A stretch of DNA of 36,251 nt from HGM04593 sp045647885 (GTDB lineage: Bacteria; Bacteroidota; Bacteroidia; Bacteroidales; Bacteroidaceae), in NCBI GenBank assembly GCA_045647885.1, contig JAZRMX010000045.1, positions 1 through 36,251 of the forward strand, in the 5' to 3' direction. Below, one piece after another: positions 32,953 through 36,251 of this stretch. Every line of letters starts with the position of its first letter. The first letter of the stretch is position 1. Made by a program: the position numbers and the translations under genes. The notes under the pieces were generated by a model. It did no database searches. It saw nothing but the letters and a program-made list of their open reading frames with translations, and had not been told where the DNA came from.

Positions 32953-33130
32953 ATAATCAATTATTCCGTATTTGATTGATACACAAATAGCAAGTGCTAT
33001 AGTAGAAAGTTGTTGGTAACGATTTGGCGACTTTGAAATTGCACCAATTTTCTGCGTTATGCTTTGTCAAACAACTCTGATACAAAAGTAGCCAAACTTC
33101 TTGATTGAACAAAAGAGTTTGGCTACTTTT
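32953..33130 (+). ncRNA. candidate small noncoding RNA
   Basis: Between the orphan -7 box (32939-32946) and a terminator stem (33084-33130) lie about 140 bases with no open reading frame but several possible stems: ATAGCA/TGCTAT around 32987-33000, AGTTGTT (33008-33014) with AACAACT (33070-33076), and an inner GAAATT/AATTTTC pair between them. A rightward RNA of about 180 bases is possible. This is inferred from signals only. Confidence 0.35.
33084..33130. terminator. bidirectional terminator at the end of the methyltransferase-GHKL/TIR operon
   Basis: A perfect 15-bp stem (33084-33098 with 33116-33130), each arm ending in four T on its own downstream side, with a 17-base loop. It begins one base after the GHKL-TIR stop codon and should also stop rightward transcription. 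Confidence 0.9.
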
Positions 33131-33131
33131 A

Positions 33132-35018
33132 CTAATTCTCCACTTTAACTAAAGTCTTTAAATAATCTTTATTATCCTTCCTTATTCGTTTTTTATAGCC
33201 AAGTTCGTCACAAATATGTTCTACTTTTTGGCAAAATATGTCCGCATTAAGAAGATTCATAGATAACACATTTTCCTCATTTCTATTTGTGCTATGCCAT
33301 AAAGCTTCATCATTTAATGGATGTTGAGGTTTAAATGGTGGAATATTAAATATTTTATTATCAATTTGAGTTATCCATGAAGCTCCAATTTCTGTCATTG
33401 CCCCCCACGCTTTCGGAGTGTTATCGCTTGTTATAAATAACACAAATAACTTTTGTTTTGAATAACTTTCTACAAAAAAGTCTCGTAAGTAATTATATAT
33501 GGATACTCCTTCAGGAATTCTACAAACTTCATCATCACAGCTTGTATATAAGACATCTTCAGATGGAACATTGTTAAATAACAACATGTTATAAACTACA
33601 TCTGCAAGGTCTTTATCTTTGTATGTGTGACTAATCAAAATCTTCTTCTTTTGTGAATCAACAACAGTTTTAAGTCCGAGTTCAGGTATATTATCATTAA
33701 TTGCATTTGAAATAATTCCCTTTAATTCTGACTGGTACGGAGAATATGTTGAATTATATCGTTCAATAGCTAAAGCAACACTTTCAGAGGCTTTGTCTTT
33801 AAACGTATCCACCATTTTACGAAGTTTTGCTTCATTATCCTTTTGTTCTTCTATCTTTTGAGTTTTCTTGGCAGCCTTAGTTAGGTCTGTGTACAAAACT
33901 CTCTTCTTTAATATATCAGGAAGTAGAATTTCTCTAACATATTTTATTACAGTCTCATAACGTATATCATCAGATTTATATCCTTGCCTGTTGCTTAAAG
34001 CCATATCAGGGAGTTCTGACAATTCAAATAAATCAACATATAATTGTCCTACAATATAAACCTCATTCAGCTTATTTTGTCCTACAATTGGTAGAATATT
34101 AAACTCTCCCATTTTTTTATTTGCATAAAGCGAAATGAAATTGTCTGGAAAATCTGTTACTTCGGATTTTCTGCCGCGTGTAGTTTTATATGCACCAATC
34201 CAACCTTTAATCTGTAAATTATATTCATGCTCATTACCGTTGTTGTCTTTTATGGTAAGAGGCACACTATACTCATCCCGTTTTTCAACTAAGTCACTAC
34301 GATGTTTCGGAAAATAGTCTGGGACATAATTCAATAAGTCAGCGTGCTGTTCTCCCAATATAATTAACGAACATAATTCCTTTGCTACATTTTCATCGAA
34401 TTTCTCTACAATTTCTTCCTCCTTACCACGAATAATATGAATTTTAAAATTGTCATCGACCAAAGGGAATATTTTCAAAAGATTTCTTTTGATTGCATCT
34501 AAAGATTTGTGCAAACGATATTGTGGATTACGCATAACAATAGCAGTACCACTATTTTGTATGTAGCAAAAATTTATATTTTCATCTTCTATTGGTGTCA
34601 GTTTATTACCATCATTTGGGCGACGCGCTAAAACAAAGCCAGACTTTTCTCCATTACAAATTGTCATTATATCAACAGATTCTGAAACAGAAAGTGCAGC
34701 CAACTTGCCCACGCCTTTGCGTCCCATCTTTCTGCGTTCTCCAGAACGCGAAAAAGATTCATCCTCATTCGTTCTTGATACACCTGCTACATTTAAGAAC
34801 TTCTTTATATCTCCATTGTCATATGACATACCATGTCCATCATCTTCAATGCGGATATCGTCCTTATTGAAGATGATATAAACATTTTTCGCATCTGCAT
34901 CATAAGCATTGGCTATAAGTTCTGCTAAAACATAGTATATATTGGTATACAAATTTGGACCTAATAATTCCAGAATTCTTGGGTCAACGTTTATATTATA
35001 TTCTTTTGCCATAATCAT
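33132..35018 (-). CDS. GHKL (Hsp90/MORC-type) ATPase fused to a C-terminal TIR domain
   Basis: A 628-residue two-part protein. Residues 1 to about 210 form a GHKL ATP-binding domain with all motifs: ELIANAYDADA (E33, N37, D40), DDGHGM (60-64) and GRKGVGKLAAL (99-109). A middle region to about 440 probably includes the transducer domain and a charged helix (about 380-420). From about 450 a TIR domain starts with KKILISHTYKDKDLADVV and has the IPEGVSIYNYLRDFF segment and a Glu in AMTEIGASW (E543) at the place of the NADase catalytic residue. The ATG overlaps the methyltransferase stop (ATGA), so it is translationally coupled to it. By family logic the ATPase senses DNA or a signal and the TIR domain depletes NAD+; this is inference. 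The gene is much more AT-rich than the housekeeping genes. Confidence 0.85.
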   Translation of the reverse strand: MIMAKEYNINVDPRILELLGPNLYTNIYYVLAELIANAYDADAKNVYIIFNKDDIRIEDDGHGMSYDNGDIKKFLNVAGVSRTNEDESFSRSGERRKMGRKGVGKLAALSVSESVDIMTICNGEKSGFVLARRPNDGNKLTPIEDENINFCYIQNSGTAIVMRNPQYRLHKSLDAIKRNLLKIFPLVDDNFKIHIIRGKEEEIVEKFDENVAKELCSLIILGEQHADLLNYVPDYFPKHRSDLVEKRDEYSVPLTIKDNNGNEHEYNLQIKGWIGAYKTTRGRKSEVTDFPDNFISLYANKKMGEFNILPIVGQNKLNEVYIVGQLYVDLFELSELPDMALSNRQGYKSDDIRYETVIKYVREILLPDILKKRVLYTDLTKAAKKTQKIEEQKDNEAKLRKMVDTFKDKASESVALAIERYNSTYSPYQSELKGIISNAINDNIPELGLKTVVDSQKKKILISHTYKDKDLADVVYNMLLFNNVPSEDVLYTSCDDEVCRIPEGVSIYNYLRDFFVESYSKQKLFVLFITSDNTPKAWGAMTEIGASWITQIDNKIFNIPPFKPQHPLNDEALWHSTNRNEENVLSMNLLNADIFCQKVEHICDELGYKKRIRKDNKDYLKTLVKVEN

Positions 35019-36091
35019 TGGTGTTTAAAACATAATAAATGATTAGAAATGCTTTCAGCTATCACCTCTCCTAATTTTGGAGGAACAGCATTGCCAATAT
35101 AGCGCGAAGCTTTTGTTATTGCAACACTTTCTTCATTTGGGAAAAATTTATACGACCTTGGGAAAGTTTGCAATAACGCTGCTTCTCTGATAGAGATAGC
35201 ACGATTTTGCGTAGGGTGACCGAAACGTCCATTCCCAAGCCCTGTACATTGAGTGGTCATTGTTGGAGATGGTGCATCCCAAATCATTCTTCCATAAACA
35301 CTCCCAAAAGACTTTCCTCCAGTTGTCTTATGGCATCTCAAAACAAGATGCTCCGGCCAATCTCTCCAACTTCCGCCATATGGGGTATGCTGTATTCGTT
35401 GTAAATTTAACGGAGTTAAATCTTTCGCTCTATGTAAAGGGTCGTTTATATCACATTCGCCTGAAGCAATGGCAGGTAAATGCTCTATTGTATCTCGTAC
35501 TGTTACATAATTCTCCTTACTATGAGTTGGGGGAATCAATTTAATTTCTCCCAATCTGGATGCCAATAAAACTAAACGTTTTCGATTTTGAGGTATTCCA
35601 TAATTAGGACAAAAGACTTTATTTACTTCCACATAATATCCACAATCACTTAAACAATCTATAAAATCTTGCAAAACAGGCTTTTCTTTGAAAGATAATA
35701 TTTGAGTGACATTTTCCATTGTAACAATATCAGGAAGAACTTCTCTAACCAATCTGCCAAATTCATACAATAAATCATATTTGTCCGGGTCCTTCTTCTT
35801 GTTCTTAAAAGCATAAGAAGAAAATGGCTGGCATGGTGCACAACCTGCTAAAACACGAATACTGGTATTACTGAAATTAGCATTTATATCACCTGAACTT
35901 ACCGTTTTAATATCCCTGTAATTGAATGTAGCTCCCGTATTTGCTTCGTATGCATATTTGCATGAGCCGTCAAGGTCGTAACCAGCCTTAATTTTAAACC
36001 CCTTACACTTCATACCATAACTAAGCCCTCCTATTCCACAAAACAGGTCTACGACTTCTATATTTGGTAAAATATTTAGTTGTTCTCCCAT
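35015..36091 (-). CDS. DNA (cytosine-5-)-methyltransferase
   Basis: The 358-residue protein has all C5-methyltransferase motifs in order: I DLFCGIGGLSYG (15-26), IV GCAPCQPFSS with catalytic C87, VI ENV (126-128), VIII QNRKRL (168-173) and X GNAVPPKLGE (333-342). The target-recognition region lies at about 180-300 and contains SFGSVYGRMIWDAPSPTMTT. The recognition sequence cannot be read from the protein. Start: the frame opens with TTG at 36097, but the ATG at 36091 is preferred. It is the second visible gene of a leftward operon: an upstream gene ends 6 bases before it and the GHKL-TIR gene overlaps its stop. The AT-rich composition suggests acquisition. Confidence 0.93.
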   Translation of the reverse strand: MGEQLNILPNIEVVDLFCGIGGLSYGMKCKGFKIKAGYDLDGSCKYAYEANTGATFNYRDIKTVSSGDINANFSNTSIRVLAGCAPCQPFSSYAFKNKKKDPDKYDLLYEFGRLVREVLPDIVTMENVTQILSFKEKPVLQDFIDCLSDCGYYVEVNKVFCPNYGIPQNRKRLVLLASRLGEIKLIPPTHSKENYVTVRDTIEHLPAIASGECDINDPLHRAKDLTPLNLQRIQHTPYGGSWRDWPEHLVLRCHKTTGGKSFGSVYGRMIWDAPSPTMTTQCTGLGNGRFGHPTQNRAISIREAALLQTFPRSYKFFPNEESVAITKASRYIGNAVPPKLGEVIAESISNHLLCFKHQ

Positions 36092-36097
36092 AACCAA

Positions 36098-36251
36098 TTA
36101 TTTTAATCTGACTTGAAAGTTCAACTTAAACGACAATGTTCCATCTATCTCCTTTACAATAGTAGCATACTCATGACGAGTTGTACTTGAACGCTCCAAA
36201 TAAGCATTTGAGAACAAATAATCTTCAAATCTATTGCGGTCATAGAAGTGG
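36098..36251 (-). CDS. 3' end of an unrecognised gene upstream of the methyltransferase
   Basis: Only the last 50 codons are inside the window. The frame is open to the edge and ends with TAA at 36098-36100. The peptide begins HFYDRNRFEDYLFSNAYLER and ends TLSFKLNFQVRLK, a soluble, strand-ending C-terminus. It is too short for me to name a family. Position directly before a C5-methyltransferase and after nothing else makes a restriction endonuclease the obvious guess, unproven. It runs in the same operon (6-base gap to the methyltransferase ATG). Confidence 0.7.
   Translation of the reverse strand, partial: HFYDRNRFEDYLFSNAYLERSSTTRHEYATIVKEIDGTLSFKLNFQVRLK

Noticed and set aside
1..36251. 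CRISPR arrays, tRNA and rRNA genes
   Set aside because: No regularly spaced direct repeats with unique spacers were seen, and no stretch with tRNA cloverleaf features or rRNA-like conserved sequence was recognised by eye.

Overview
The window is about 36 kb of a Bacteroidales chromosome, closest in content to Bacteroides/Prevotella/Porphyromonas-type genomes. The genus cannot be fixed from sequence alone. Evidence for the order: many genes are preceded by the Bacteroidetes -7 box TAnnTTTG or its TATCTTCG form, in the best cases 19-21 bases after a TTTG -33 box. Signal peptides end in ...AQ, and there are type IX secretion (T9SS) genes, DUF6242 and DUF6089/PorG proteins, a Bacteroidetes-type trp leader and an SUI1 protein.

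Layout. 0.08-1.2 kb: pyrE and an SUI1/YciH-like gene, both leftward. 1.3-8.9 kb: a rightward block with rex, an FAH-family hydrolase, porU, porV, ispF and a lipoprotein phosphoesterase. 9.0-18.4 kb: ribD, a DUF6242 lipoprotein, porG-like, uppS, bamA, three Skp/OmpH-like chaperone genes and murI, ending at a strong bidirectional terminator. 18.4-20.7 kb: leftward LolC/E-like permease, rbfA and an O-methyltransferase gene. 20.8-28.4 kb: rightward xerD, a TPR lipoprotein, dprA, hflX, class I fumarase and rubrerythrin. 28.5-29.5 kb: about 1 kb without a credible gene but full of inverted repeats, including a 47-bp palindrome that resembles abutted IS3-type ends. 29.5-32.9 kb: a 2x[4Fe-4S] ferredoxin (leftward), porT, a tryptophan attenuator controlling a TrpB2 gene, and a YqiA-type esterase.

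32.9-36.25 kb: base composition drops sharply and a leftward defence-like operon begins. In transcription order it holds the 3' end of an unrecognised gene (cut by the window), a C5-cytosine DNA methyltransferase, and a 628-residue protein joining an N-terminal GHKL (Hsp90/MutL/MORC-type) ATPase to a C-terminal TIR domain. The last two genes overlap by ATGA. This coupling of DNA methylation, a GHKL ATPase and a probable NAD-consuming TIR effector is the most interesting candidate system here. A short unannotated transcript candidate lies between it and the housekeeping genes.

How the genes work together. The centre of the window is an envelope-biogenesis neighbourhood: outer-membrane insertion (bamA), periplasmic chaperones (skp x3), undecaprenyl and isoprenoid supply (uppS, ispF), peptidoglycan precursor (murI), lipoprotein export (lolC/E) and T9SS parts (porU, porV, porG, porT). 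The rest is general metabolism, ribosome maturation and DNA handling.
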